Below, piece by piece: positions 49,347 through 59,728 of a stretch of 64,000 bases of DNA. The notes under the pieces were generated by a model. The model was not told the DNA's origin, did not search any database, and saw nothing but the letters and a program-made list of their open reading frames with translations. The position numbers and the translations under genes were made by a program. The first letter of the stretch is position 1. The number at the start of each line of letters is the position of its first letter. Source of the stretch: Clostridiales bacterium Firm_14 (GTDB taxonomy: Bacteria > Bacillota > Clostridia > Saccharofermentanales > Saccharofermentanaceae); assembly GCA_001604135.1 (NCBI GenBank), contig LVAT01000011.1, positions 1-64,000 on the forward strand, given 5' to 3'.

Positions 49347-49468
49347 CTCCGTGCGTTAATGAATTTACAGTAATTATGTACGGAACTTGCCATCGAAAAA
49401 CGCGGGAAATACCTACAAATCGCCACAAATTGAAATCAGAATGTCACTTAAAATAGGGCATCGCGTAA

Positions 49469-49496
49469 TTGATTTTTACTATACGTGATGTAATAA
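49469..49496 (+). promoter_or_regulatory. Possible promoter of mreB
   Basis: TTGATT (49469-49474) and TAATAA (49491-49496) are separated by 16 bases. Both hexamers are approximate. The leader to mreB would be about 60 bases. Confidence 0.35.
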
Positions 49497-49562
49497 TAAA
49501 TTGAATTTTTGCGGACTAACACGTCAAAATATGGCGTTTTCTGATATATATGAGGTGAAAAA

Positions 49563-50573
49563 ATGGGTTTAGGCATGGAAATCGGTGTCGATCTCGGCAC
49601 CAGCAGTGTTCTTGTTTACATCAGAGGTAAGGGTATCGTTCTTAAGGAACCTTCTGTTGTTGCCGTAAACAGCAAGACCGGTAAGGTTTTGGCTGTCGGT
49701 GAATCAGCTTCCCTCATGCTCGGACGTACTCCGGGTATCGTTGAAGCTATCCGTCCTTTGAGAGAGGGCGTTATCTCTGACTTCAGAGCTACAGAAGTAA
49801 TGCTCAAGGCATTTATCGGCCGTGTCTGCACGGGCCTTCGTGCCACATATTTCAAGCCTACCATTGTAGTTTGCGTTCCTTCGGTAATCACACCCGTTGA
49901 GCAGCAGGCAGTAGAGAATGCATGCCGTCACGCAGGTGCAAAGGACGTTTTTCTCATCAGAGAGCCTATCGCAGCTGCAATCGGTGCAGGTATCGATATC
50001 ACAAAGGCATGCGGTTCAATGGTCGTTGATATCGGCGGCGGTACGACGGACATCTCTGTCATCTCCCTTTGCGAGCCTGTAGTTGACGCATCTTTGAAGG
50101 TTGCAGGCGACAAGTTCGACGAAGCCATCATCAAGCACGTTCGTAAGAGACATAACATTCTCATCGGTGAGAAGACAGCAGAAAAGCTCAAGATCGAGAT
50201 CGGCTGCGCTTATCCGAGAGACGAGGAGCTCACATTAGACGTTCAGGGAAGAAACATCATTACGGGTCTTCCTTCAACAGTTACTGTATCTTCCACAGAG
50301 ATGCTCGAAGCATTGGAAGAGCCCATCACACAGATCTTCGAGGCCGTACATAACGTTCTTGAGAGAACACCTCCGGAACTCATGGCAGATATCTCACAGA
50401 GAGGTATCGTTATGACAGGCGGCGGCGCAATGCTCTACGGTCTTGACCACATGCTGTCCAACAGGATCGGTATCGACGTATACCTTGCACAGGACCCTGT
50501 TTCCTGCGTTGTTATCGGTACAGGTAAGGCATTAGACATGATGGATAAATTTGCGGCACTTTCTGATAACTAA
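49563..50573 (+). CDS. mreB: MreB/Mbl family rod-shape actin homologue
   Basis: Cytoskeletal ATPase of 336 residues that guides peptidoglycan synthesis along the cell side wall. Actin-fold motifs are clear: GVDLGTSSVLVYI (phosphate 1), DIGGGTTDISVISL (phosphate 2) and MTGGGAMLYGLD (adenosine). GAGGTG lies before ATG 49563. It stands alone without mreC/mreD next to it, so it may be an Mbl-like paralogue. Confidence 0.93.
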   Translation: MGLGMEIGVDLGTSSVLVYIRGKGIVLKEPSVVAVNSKTGKVLAVGESASLMLGRTPGIVEAIRPLREGVISDFRATEVMLKAFIGRVCTGLRATYFKPTIVVCVPSVITPVEQQAVENACRHAGAKDVFLIREPIAAAIGAGIDITKACGSMVVDIGGGTTDISVISLCEPVVDASLKVAGDKFDEAIIKHVRKRHNILIGEKTAEKLKIEIGCAYPRDEELTLDVQGRNIITGLPSTVTVSSTEMLEALEEPITQIFEAVHNVLERTPPELMADISQRGIVMTGGGAMLYGLDHMLSNRIGIDVYLAQDPVSCVVIGTGKALDMMDKFAALSDN

Positions 50574-50605
50574 AGCCTATTTGATTGACTGAAACTATAA
50601 CAAAT

Positions 50606-50650
50606 GTTATATTATGCGCGTCGGGTGAAGTCCCCGGCGCGCATTCTTTA
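50606..50650 (+). terminator. Terminator of mreB
   Basis: ATGCGCGTCGGG pairs with CCCGGCGCGCAT, with a T.G wobble and a 7-base loop, followed by TTCTTTATATTT. The remaining bases to the rho start show no further gene. Confidence 0.65.
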
Positions 50651-50759
50651 TATTTCGATATTTTCCTTTTACGTTTGAAGTTTGATATCCCATTTTAAGC
50701 AGTATTGCGTATAGGCATAATAGGAAATTTGCGATTATTTTATTTTTCGAAAGGCGTTT

Positions 50760-52832
<2,073 letters not shown>

Positions 52833-52940
52833 CAACCAGTTGCTATTCAAGTAATATAGCAAGGCTAACACGAAGAATCCGGTATGACATACGTGAGATT
52901 AGGATTACGCGTCATATCTTTGATTGAGAGGTGAAAGGAC

Positions 52941-53141
52941 ATGAAAGAAGGAATTCATCCTAAGACGCATCTTGTCACAGTTAAGTGCGCATGCGGCAAC
53001 ACATTCGAGACTCTTTCCACAAAGAGCGATCTGAGAGTTGATATCTGCTCCAACTGCCACCCGTTCTATACAGGCAAGCAGAAGCTCGTTGATACAGGCG
53101 GACGTGTTGATAAGTTCAAGAAGAGAATGGAAAAAGCTTAA
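52941..53141 (+). CDS. rpmE: 50S ribosomal protein L31, zinc-binding form
   Basis: Large-subunit protein of 66 residues. It keeps the cysteines of the zinc-containing form ([10 protein letters not shown] and [15 protein letters not shown]). In Firmicutes the zinc form is replaced by a cysteine-less copy under zinc shortage; no such copy is in the window. GAGGTGAAAGGA precedes the ATG. It stands between rho and yqhQ-prmC, a usual order. Confidence 0.96.
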   Translation: MKEGIHPKTHLVTVKCACGNTFETLSTKSDLRVDICSNCHPFYTGKQKLVDTGGRVDKFKKRMEKA

Positions 53142-53162
53142 TTCTCGTTCAACAAAAGCTAA

Positions 53163-53197
53163 CAAGAGGTTGTCTCATAAGAGGCAACCTCTTTTGT
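53163..53197 (+). terminator. Terminator of rpmE
   Basis: AAGAGGTTG.CTC pairs with GAG.CAACCTCTT with a T.G pair and a 4-base loop, followed by TTGTTTT. Confidence 0.8.
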
Positions 53198-53221
53198 TTT
53201 AGCCTTGCAGCTTAATACAAC

Positions 53222-53322
53222 AAAAACGCCGGCTAAAAAGGACGGCTACAGCCGCCCAAACTACCGCCCAAACAGTCAAAAACAGCGAAAATGCCGGCGA
53301 AATGGACGGCTACAGCCGCCCA
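53222..53322. repeat. Two copies of a GC-rich hairpin repeat
   Basis: Two imperfect copies (53222-53258 and 53287-53322) share the block GGACGGCTACAGCCGCCCA, which folds as a GGCGGCTG-type hairpin, preceded by A-rich sequence and GCCGGC. The copies are in direct orientation about 65 bases apart. No protein is encoded in the 282-base gap between rpmE and yqhQ. Confidence 0.7.
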
Positions 53323-53423
53323 TGCCACCGCGATTTTGCCTTTAGTCTGTAACATCATGCGCGTATATAAATGTTATAATCCAATACAGAATGAATAATT
53401 ATGCCTAGATTTGGGGGAAGAAT

Positions 53424-54554
53424 ATGTCAGAGAATAAAGGCAATATGGTTCCGGTCGATCCGGACATGATAGACGAGACTTCGCTTGAGCCCGCAGCTCA
53501 GGTTCAGGAGAGTGCGATCGTAGAAGAACAGCCCGCTCCCGCGCCTGCCAAGGCTTCGAAAAAGAAGAAGGGCAAGAAATCCTGCCCCGTTCCGGTAAAG
53601 AAGACAACGATCGGCGGCCAGGCCCTGATCGAAGGCGTCATGATGGTCGGACCTTCAAGAACGGCCATGGCTGTAAGGAAGGGCGACGGCACGATCTATG
53701 TTGAAGAGATCAAGCAGAGCGAGAAGACTTCTTATTTCGATAAGGTTCCGTTCATAAGAGGCTGCATCAGATTCTATAAGATGCTCGTTACGGGTACCGG
53801 CGCCCTCATGAAGGCTGCCGATATCTCCGAAGAGGGCAAGCCGGATGAGAAGAAGGAAGGCGAGAAGAAGTCACGTCTTGATGAGTTTGCAGAGAGGCAC
53901 TTCAACGTCATGATGACGATCTCAGCCATCGTCGGAATCCTTATGTCCGTAGGCCTTTTCATCCTTGCACCGAGACTTCTTGTTGAGATCGCGCTTAAGT
54001 TCGTTCCTGAATACTTAAGAGAACTTACATGGTTCAATGCGCTTACGAGTGTCGTAGAAGGACTTTTGAGACTCCTCATATTCCTCCTGTACCTGATCTT
54101 TGCTTCCAAGCTCAAGGATATTAAGAGAGTTTGGCGTTATCACGGTGCAGAGCATAAGACGATCGCCTGCTATGAGGCTGGTCTCCCTCTTACCGTAGAG
54201 AATGTCCTGAAGCAGACAAGATTCCATCCCCGCTGCGGAACATCCTTTATGTTCAACGTTCTGGCAATATCCATCATTATCTATACGGTCATCGGTATCT
54301 TTACAGGCGCTCAGCCTGCCTGGGTAAACGTTGCGATCAGGCTTGTTGCTATTCCGATCATCTGCTCGATCTCATATGAGATCTTAAGATTTGTCGGCCG
54401 CCACGACAGAAACTGGCTTTGCAAGCTTATGTCAAAGCCCGGCCTCTGGCTCCAGAAGTTCACCACAGAAGAGCCTGACGGACCGATCGTTGAGGTAGCC
54501 ATTGCTTCAATGCAGGCTGTTATTCCGGAGAACAAGGACGATGACAACTGGTAA
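53424..54554 (+). CDS. yqhQ: DUF1385 membrane protein YqhQ
   Basis: Protein of 376 residues. IGGQALIEGVMMVGPSRTAM is the conserved N-terminal motif; WRYHGAEHKTIACYEAG and RFHPRCGTSFMFNVL are the other hallmarks of DUF1385. Three to four membrane helices lie between and after them. The first 50 residues are an additional disordered segment rich in Ala, Pro and Lys. The biochemical role is unknown. It overlaps prmC by 14 bases. Confidence 0.9.
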   Translation: MSENKGNMVPVDPDMIDETSLEPAAQVQESAIVEEQPAPAPAKASKKKKGKKSCPVPVKKTTIGGQALIEGVMMVGPSRTAMAVRKGDGTIYVEEIKQSEKTSYFDKVPFIRGCIRFYKMLVTGTGALMKAADISEEGKPDEKKEGEKKSRLDEFAERHFNVMMTISAIVGILMSVGLFILAPRLLVEIALKFVPEYLRELTWFNALTSVVEGLLRLLIFLLYLIFASKLKDIKRVWRYHGAEHKTIACYEAGLPLTVENVLKQTRFHPRCGTSFMFNVLAISIIIYTVIGIFTGAQPAWVNVAIRLVAIPIICSISYEILRFVGRHDRNWLCKLMSKPGLWLQKFTTEEPDGPIVEVAIASMQAVIPENKDDDNW

Positions 54555-55389
54555 TGATCAGTTTTTAGAGCTCCTTAAGGGGTCAGGCGACGAGGAAGCC
54601 TTGCTGGACCTTAAGATCCTTGAGGAAGAATTCGAAGGTAATGCTTTAGAAGAAGCTGTTAAGAGGCGCGCTGATGGCGAGCCTCTTGCTTATATTTTGG
54701 GATACCGCCATTTCTATAAGGAATGCTATAAGGTAGCCCCGGGCGTTCTTATCCCAAGAGCCGACACGGAGATAGTAGTAGAATCCGCAGCAAAGTTCCT
54801 GGGGATCAATAAAATGGCGGCAGGTGACGTCCTTAATGTGCCTGAATACGGTAAAGCCCTGTCGGACATAAGGTTTGCCGACCTTTGCACCGGCACCGGC
54901 TGTATCGGCATCTCCGTCGCTAATGAGATCGTAAGAGCAGGCGGCAATGTAACAGGATATCTTATCGATATCAGTGATACCGCTATAGGTATTTCCACGG
55001 AAAATGTACAGTCGCAGGCAATAAGGCATGAGACCTTAAATGTAATAAAGCACGATGTTCTGGGCGCTGTTCCGGAATTGGGGGCACTCGACTTCATCGT
55101 ATCCAACCCTCCTTACATAACCAATAAGGAGATGGATGAATTAGACAGCGGTGTAAAAGATCACGAACCCGACCTCGCCTTGAGGGCAGGTGACACGGGT
55201 CTTGATTTTTACGGTCCTATCCTTAATATAGCTAAGGCGCTTCTTAAGAACGGCGGCGCCCTGATCGTCGAGCACGGCTATGAACAGGGAGACTCTGTAA
55301 GGAGAATTTTCGAGCAGCGGGGCCTCAAAAACTGCATGACGATAAGGGATTATGGCGGAAACCAGAGGGTAACCGTCGGAATAAAATAA
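54541..55389 (+). CDS. prmC: Release factor glutamine methyltransferase
   Basis: Methylates the GGQ glutamine of peptide chain release factors. The 282-residue protein has an N-terminal substrate domain (YILGYRHFYKECYKVAPGVL, then IPRADTE), the SAM site DLCTGTGCIGISVA and the catalytic FIVSNPPYITNKEM. ATG 54541 is preferred over 54502 because it gives the normal start and a short overlap with yqhQ. No prfA follows, unlike in many Firmicutes. Confidence 0.93.
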   Translation: MTTGNDQFLELLKGSGDEEALLDLKILEEEFEGNALEEAVKRRADGEPLAYILGYRHFYKECYKVAPGVLIPRADTEIVVESAAKFLGINKMAAGDVLNVPEYGKALSDIRFADLCTGTGCIGISVANEIVRAGGNVTGYLIDISDTAIGISTENVQSQAIRHETLNVIKHDVLGAVPELGALDFIVSNPPYITNKEMDELDSGVKDHEPDLALRAGDTGLDFYGPILNIAKALLKNGGALIVEHGYEQGDSVRRIFEQRGLKNCMTIRDYGGNQRVTVGIK

Positions 55390-55458
55390 GCTGAAACCCA
55401 ATAAAATCAAGGCTTTCCGAGCCTTCAAAAAACAATTTGAAAAATTTTCGATTTTTCT

Positions 55459-55484
55459 TGTAACGAATTTGCGATTCTTACGTC
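55459..55484 (+). promoter_or_regulatory. ECF-sigma-type promoter of the sigma factor operon
   Basis: TGTAAC (55459-55464) and CGTC (55481-55484) are separated by 16 bases, matching the pattern of promoters used by ECF sigma factors in Firmicutes (TGnAAC, 16-17 bases, CGTC or similar). It lies 39 bases before the sigma factor start, which suggests autoregulation. Confidence 0.65.
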
Positions 55485-55522
55485 TAACAGGTGAGATCAC
55501 AAAAAGAAAGGTTGTTTGATAC

Positions 55523-56017
55523 GTGGATAAGAAAACCGCAGAAAAGCTATATGAAGCCTTTTACATGAAGGTTTTCTCCTACGTAATGACGCTTGCCGAG
55601 GACCGCAACGATGCCGAGGAGATAACCCAGGAGACCTTTTTCAGGGCGATATCGACTGATAAGAGCTTCAGGGGAGACAGCGACAGTTACACGTGGCTGT
55701 GCGCGATAGCGAAGAATATCTTCATCGACTCCAAGAGGCATTACGCGAACCAGGAGGATGAGATCCCTGAAGAGCTTGCTGATGAGAATAAGGGAATTGA
55801 AGAAAAGCTCTCCGACAGGGAAACATCACTAAGGATCCACACGATACTCCACCGGCTGGAGGAACCGTACAAGGAAGTCTTCCAGCTGAGGGTATTCGGT
55901 GAGCTGTCATTCGCTGAGATCGGTTCAATCTTCGGAAAGACCGAGACCTGGGCCCGGGTCACGTATCACAGAGCCAGATTAAAGATTAAGGAAAGGATGG
56001 ATGAATATGAAATATAA
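55523..56017 (+). CDS. ECF-type RNA polymerase sigma factor
   Basis: Protein of 164 residues with region 2 (AEEITQETFFRAISTDKSFR, then SYTWLCAIAKNIFIDSKR) and region 4 (EPYKEVFQLRVFGELSFAEI, then KTETWARVTYHRARLKIKE). Starting at GTG 55523 after AAGAAAGG gives the full region 2. It overlaps the anti-sigma gene. Likely role: envelope stress response, by family. Confidence 0.92.
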   Translation: MDKKTAEKLYEAFYMKVFSYVMTLAEDRNDAEEITQETFFRAISTDKSFRGDSDSYTWLCAIAKNIFIDSKRHYANQEDEIPEELADENKGIEEKLSDRETSLRIHTILHRLEEPYKEVFQLRVFGELSFAEIGSIFGKTETWARVTYHRARLKIKERMDEYEI

Positions 56018-56969
56018 TTGTGATTTGATCTCGGATCTTCTTCCGTTATATAAAGACGAAATATGCAGTGAAGCCACCAAAAAGATCGTTGAAGAACATA
56101 TTGCCGAGTGCCCTGAATGCAAGAAGATGTTCGCTGATATGAGCGACGTTACCATAGACGAGCAGATCGTTAAGGAAAAAGACGAGGTAATTAATTCCCA
56201 GGCCAAATTCTTCAAGAGAAAGAGCGCATTTGCAGGAAGCATCATCGCATTGATCTTCGCGATACCGATCCTCGTATGCCTTATAGTTAACCTTGCGACA
56301 GGTGCAGGACTTACATGGTTCTTCATCGTTCTCGCATCAATCCTCGTAGCGGCATCTCTTATCGTTGTTCCGCTCATGGTTCCGGAGAATAAGATGTTCA
56401 CGACCATGACAGCTTTTACGGGAAGCGTTCTGCTTCTCCTCGGAATTATCTGCATCTACACAAGAGGCAACTGGTTCCTGGTCGCAGCTTCGTCAACACT
56501 GTTCGGTCTTACGATGCTCTTCGCACCTTTTATCGCGTTCAGAAGACCTGTAAATGCTTATATTAAGAATCACAAGGGCCTTGCGATCATGGGCGCATAC
56601 ACAGTAACATTCGCTCTAATGATGTTCGCGATCGGTCTCTTTGTGGGAATGAAGGATTTCTTCCCGATGGCATTTGCAGTATCAATGCCTCTGGTAGGAA
56701 TGTGCTGGGCGTTCTTCGCGATCATCAGATATCTCAGATCCAACGCTTGCGTTAAGACAGGTCTTTGCATTGCATCTGCAGGTGCTTTGTCAGGCGTTCT
56801 CGCAATGCTCGCATCTTCTGCAGAAGCAAGTATGTCAGAGACAGGCGTTGTTTATTCTTCAGGTGTATCAGTACCGACTGTTGCAATCGTTGGTGTAGGA
56901 CTCTTAATTGCCGGAATCGGCTTCTTAGTTGGAATGAAAAAGGGAGGAAAAAAGAATGAAAACAAGTAA
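56001..56969 (+). CDS. Membrane anti-sigma factor with zinc-finger-like domain
   Basis: Protein of 322 residues. The N-terminal cytoplasmic domain has CDLISDLLPLYKDEICSEAT and EEHIAECPECKKMF, the HxxxCxxC motif of anti-sigma domains (zf-HC2). About seven membrane helices follow, more than in simple anti-sigma factors. It should hold the neighbouring sigma factor inactive until a membrane signal. Starts at 56001 and 56007 are both possible. It overlaps both neighbours. Confidence 0.85.
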   Translation: MNMKYNCDLISDLLPLYKDEICSEATKKIVEEHIAECPECKKMFADMSDVTIDEQIVKEKDEVINSQAKFFKRKSAFAGSIIALIFAIPILVCLIVNLATGAGLTWFFIVLASILVAASLIVVPLMVPENKMFTTMTAFTGSVLLLLGIICIYTRGNWFLVAASSTLFGLTMLFAPFIAFRRPVNAYIKNHKGLAIMGAYTVTFALMMFAIGLFVGMKDFFPMAFAVSMPLVGMCWAFFAIIRYLRSNACVKTGLCIASAGALSGVLAMLASSAEASMSETGVVYSSGVSVPTVAIVGVGLLIAGIGFLVGMKKGGKKNENK

Positions 56970-58020
56970 GTTAGTAGCAGGAGCAATGGCTCTTATCGTA
57001 CCCGCAACAGTCTGCCTCACAGGTTGTTCGATCGGATTTATCAACACGATCAATTATAAGTATGAGAATGCAGACAAGTACGAAGCAGGAAACCGTGAGG
57101 TCGATGACAAGATCACAAAGATCAACCTCGATTATGCTTGTGGCAATGTAACAGTTAAGGGAAAAGAAACTGATTCAGTCTCAGTAAAGGAAACTGTAAA
57201 CAAGGACATCGACAAGGACCGTCAGGTTCATACATGGGTAGACGGTGACACTCTTTATGTAAGATATTGCGCTTCCAAGAATGCACTCAATTTCACGGGT
57301 ATCGAGAAATCCCTTGAGATCACTCTGCCTTCTGCCCAGAACCTTGATGAATTCATCATCAACGTATCATCCGGAGACGTTCTCCTGGACAGCTTTACGA
57401 CAGAATCACTGAAATCACACGCTTCATCCGGCAATACAAGGATCTCCTGTTCTGCCAAGGCTATTGAGCATAAGTCTTCTTCAGGTAATGTAGATCTCAT
57501 TCAAAAGGGAAATGCCGATTCGATCAAGGTCAAGCTTTCTTCAGGAAATCTCGTGCTCGATCAGGAAGGCGATTGCAATAATCTCGATATAAATTCTTCT
57601 TCCGGAAAGGTCGAAGTATACCAGACAGGTAATGTAGGCACCGCTACGATCAAATCTTCTTCAGGCGGAGTAAAGGCTGAAATGGGAACAGTTGATGATC
57701 TTTCTGTTGAAGTAAGCTCCGGTCCTATCGTTCTTGATGCTGACGAAGTTAAGAACCTTTATACAAAGGCTTCAAGCGGTCATTCCACGATCAGTCTCGA
57801 CAAGGCTCCCGCAACTTCCAATATCAACTGCAGCTCCGGCGGAATCGACGTAAGCATTCCGGAAGATTCCGATATTACGGTTCACGTAAAGATCTCCAGC
57901 GGAGACTTCAACTACGAACTTCCTTTCACAAAGGACGGCAAGGATTACATTAACGGTAACGGTACCAATGACATGGAGATCCACTGCTCATCCGGCGATG
58001 TAGGATTCCACAAGATCTGA
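56956..58020 (+). CDS. DUF4097 beta-strand-repeat lipoprotein
   Basis: Protein of 354 residues. The start (KTSKLVAGAMALIV, lipobox LTGC with Cys24) marks a lipoprotein. From about residue 50 it is a right-handed beta-helix-like series of short strands with recurring SSGN/SSGK turns (HASSGNTRISC, HKSSSGNVDLIQ, LSSGNLVLDQ, SSSGKVEVYQ), the DUF4097 pattern. It probably serves as an outer-surface effector or sensor in the sigma factor circuit. It overlaps the anti-sigma gene by 14 bases. Confidence 0.88.
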   Translation: MKTSKLVAGAMALIVPATVCLTGCSIGFINTINYKYENADKYEAGNREVDDKITKINLDYACGNVTVKGKETDSVSVKETVNKDIDKDRQVHTWVDGDTLYVRYCASKNALNFTGIEKSLEITLPSAQNLDEFIINVSSGDVLLDSFTTESLKSHASSGNTRISCSAKAIEHKSSSGNVDLIQKGNADSIKVKLSSGNLVLDQEGDCNNLDINSSSGKVEVYQTGNVGTATIKSSSGGVKAEMGTVDDLSVEVSSGPIVLDADEVKNLYTKASSGHSTISLDKAPATSNINCSSGGIDVSIPEDSDITVHVKISSGDFNYELPFTKDGKDYINGNGTNDMEIHCSSGDVGFHKI

Positions 58021-58035
58021 TTGCAATAAACCATA

Positions 58036-58078
58036 AAAAGAAAGGCCTGTCACTTATGAAGTGGCGGGCCTTTTGCTT
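58036..58078 (+). terminator. Terminator of the sigma factor operon
   Basis: AAAGGCC.G.CACTT pairs with AAGTG.C.GGCCTTT with two wobble or mismatch positions and a short loop, then TTGCTTTT. Confidence 0.75.
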
Positions 58079-58114
58079 TTGAAGGATCAGGATGCCCGGC
58101 GCGAAAAGAGCAAA

Positions 58115-58229
58115 GGGCAGAATCGTACTCTTTTCGAGGTCAAAAACGTACGATTTGAGGTCTTGCACTGAGCAACGGGCAAAATCGTACTCTTTTCGGG
58201 GTCAAAAACGTACGATTTGGAGTCTTGCA
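58115..58229. repeat. Tandem pair of 53-base palindromic repeats
   Basis: Copies at 58115-58167 and 58177-58229 agree at 49 of 53 positions. Each contains AATCGTAC and, 19 bases later, GTACGATT, so each can form a hairpin. CGAAAAGAG at 58102-58110 is complementary to the inner CTCTTTTCG of the first copy. The pair fills the gap between the DUF4097 terminator and the end of the leftward VOC gene. Confidence 0.8.
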
Positions 58230-58246
58230 GATTTCAGGCGGGAACT

Positions 58247-59092
58247 TTATTTGCTCTCGATATACTGCGATACGCAGATATGCCTTCCGTCGATGTCCTC
58301 GAAAACGAACTGCCTGTTGGTCGTCATCGACTGCGCTGCCTTTGCTTCGGGCAGATCTTCGACGATCTTAATGCCGTTTCCGGCGACTTCGTTATGGAGC
58401 AGGAAAGGCTCAGAGCAGTAGATGTACATATCGTACTTGATGCCAAAGTTCCTTGCATGCTTCGTGATATCGCCTGTGCCCTTAACGAGAACGATCGCGA
58501 TATTGTCTCTTACGAGCTTTATGTGGGGCATGGCCTCATCGTCTAAGTGGGAAGCCTTAAAGCCCAGCTTGTCTTCGTAGAAAAGAGCTGTCTTATAAAT
58601 GTCCTCGCAGGCAAAGACTGCAGCCTGGCTGTTCATGAGAAGGAGCCTGCCGCCGTTATTGTCTTCTTCGCCTTCCTTGGCCTCAACGGGAGCGGAGGTG
58701 CCCATGTTGAACTGGTAGCCCAGAAGGGGCGTGCCGAAGTGTTTCTCGTGTTCATCAAGAGAGTTCATGATGTCCGATCTCTTGGTGATCTCTTCAGATG
58801 AGAGTGTAGCGGGAATATCAGCTAAGTATTCGACCTTCTCTAAGTACTCGAGGAGGTTCATGAGTCTTACGTGAAGGGGGATGATATCAGATGAAGCAGG
58901 GATCTCGCATGCTCTTCCGTGGATGAACTTCATGCCTTCTTCCACTGCCTCTGCAGGGAGACCTGCATAAAGATGCATGAGAAGATTCATCTCCTCAGCG
59001 GTCTTATCGTGTGTGCCTCCCTTAGCGATGGAGTTTTCGATCATGTCGAAAACAACGTTCATATCGTGCAGGGGATATTCTTTGTTAAGCAT
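58247..59092 (-). CDS. VOC superfamily protein with N-terminal helical domain
   Basis: Protein of 281 residues. The C-terminal half (about 155-281) has the vicinal-oxygen-chelate fold pattern: QAAVFACEDIYKTALFYEDK, then LGFKASH, HIKLVRDNIAIVLVKG and FVFEDIDGRHICVSQ. The first half is helical (MNLLMHLYAGLPAEAVEEGM) and not recognised. VOC proteins include glyoxalase-type and antibiotic-binding types; which one cannot be told. It converges on the DUF4097 operon. Confidence 0.75.
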   Translation of the reverse strand: MLNKEYPLHDMNVVFDMIENSIAKGGTHDKTAEEMNLLMHLYAGLPAEAVEEGMKFIHGRACEIPASSDIIPLHVRLMNLLEYLEKVEYLADIPATLSSEEITKRSDIMNSLDEHEKHFGTPLLGYQFNMGTSAPVEAKEGEEDNNGGRLLLMNSQAAVFACEDIYKTALFYEDKLGFKASHLDDEAMPHIKLVRDNIAIVLVKGTGDITKHARNFGIKYDMYIYCSEPFLLHNEVAGNGIKIVEDLPEAKAAQSMTTNRQFVFEDIDGRHICVSQYIESK

Positions 59093-59193
59093 AAGTTACT
59101 CCTAAAGTCTCAATGTTTAGTTTATTTTATCAATTTGAAACCGCTTGGCAATAAAGATAGAATATGCGGGAACATATCGCTAAGGAGATAAGA

Positions 59194-59679
59194 ATGGCAC
59201 AGTTCAAAAAGACAAATGCAATGAGGATCCTCGACAAAGCGGGAGTGCCTTATACATATGAAGAGTACGAATATGACGAGAATGACTTGGACGGCCATCA
59301 CGTCGCAGAATATCTGGGCATCCCTTATGAGGAAGTCTTTAAGACCCTGACTGCGGTATCCGACAAGGGTGAATATCTTGTTTTCTGCATCTCCGTGGAT
59401 GATGAGATCGACCTTAAGAAGGCGGCGGTGCTTGCAGGCGTTAAGAGAGTCGACCTGATCCACGTAAAGGATCTCCTGAACGTTACGGGCTATATCAGGG
59501 GCGGCTGCTCTCCGATCGGAATGAAGAAGCAGTACAGGACCTTCATTGACGAGATGGCAGAGCTCATAGACAACATCTGCGTAAGCGCGGGGCAGAGGGG
59601 CGTTCAGCTCAAGATGAAGCCTGAGGATCTCATTTCATTTACTAATGCCGTAGTCGGCGATTTTGCCGTGCGTTCCTAA
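59194..59679 (+). CDS. ybaK: YbaK/EbsC family Cys-tRNA(Pro) deacylase
   Basis: Protein of 161 residues that hydrolyses mischarged Cys-tRNA-Pro in this family. ISVDDEIDLKKAAVLAG contains the catalytic lysine region, and GYIRGGCSPIGMKKQYRTF is the conserved glycine-proline loop. ATG 59194 follows AAGGAG; the frame is open from 59164. It lies 49 bases upstream of murC and could be in the same transcript. Confidence 0.92.
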   Translation: MAQFKKTNAMRILDKAGVPYTYEEYEYDENDLDGHHVAEYLGIPYEEVFKTLTAVSDKGEYLVFCISVDDEIDLKKAAVLAGVKRVDLIHVKDLLNVTGYIRGGCSPIGMKKQYRTFIDEMAELIDNICVSAGQRGVQLKMKPEDLISFTNAVVGDFAVRS

Positions 59680-59728
59680 AATAGTATAATTACTTGGAAA
59701 TTCAAGCGGAAACAGGAAGTGATTTATA

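Noticed and set aside
49309-49562. T-box riboswitch before leuS
   Set aside because: The leader between the -10 box and the start is only about 30 bases, and no T-box sequence resembling AGGGTGG is present.
55411-55430. Terminator after prmC
   Set aside because: AAGGCT/AGCCTT with a 5-base loop is present, but the following sequence is A-rich on the plus strand, so there is no T-run for prmC transcripts.
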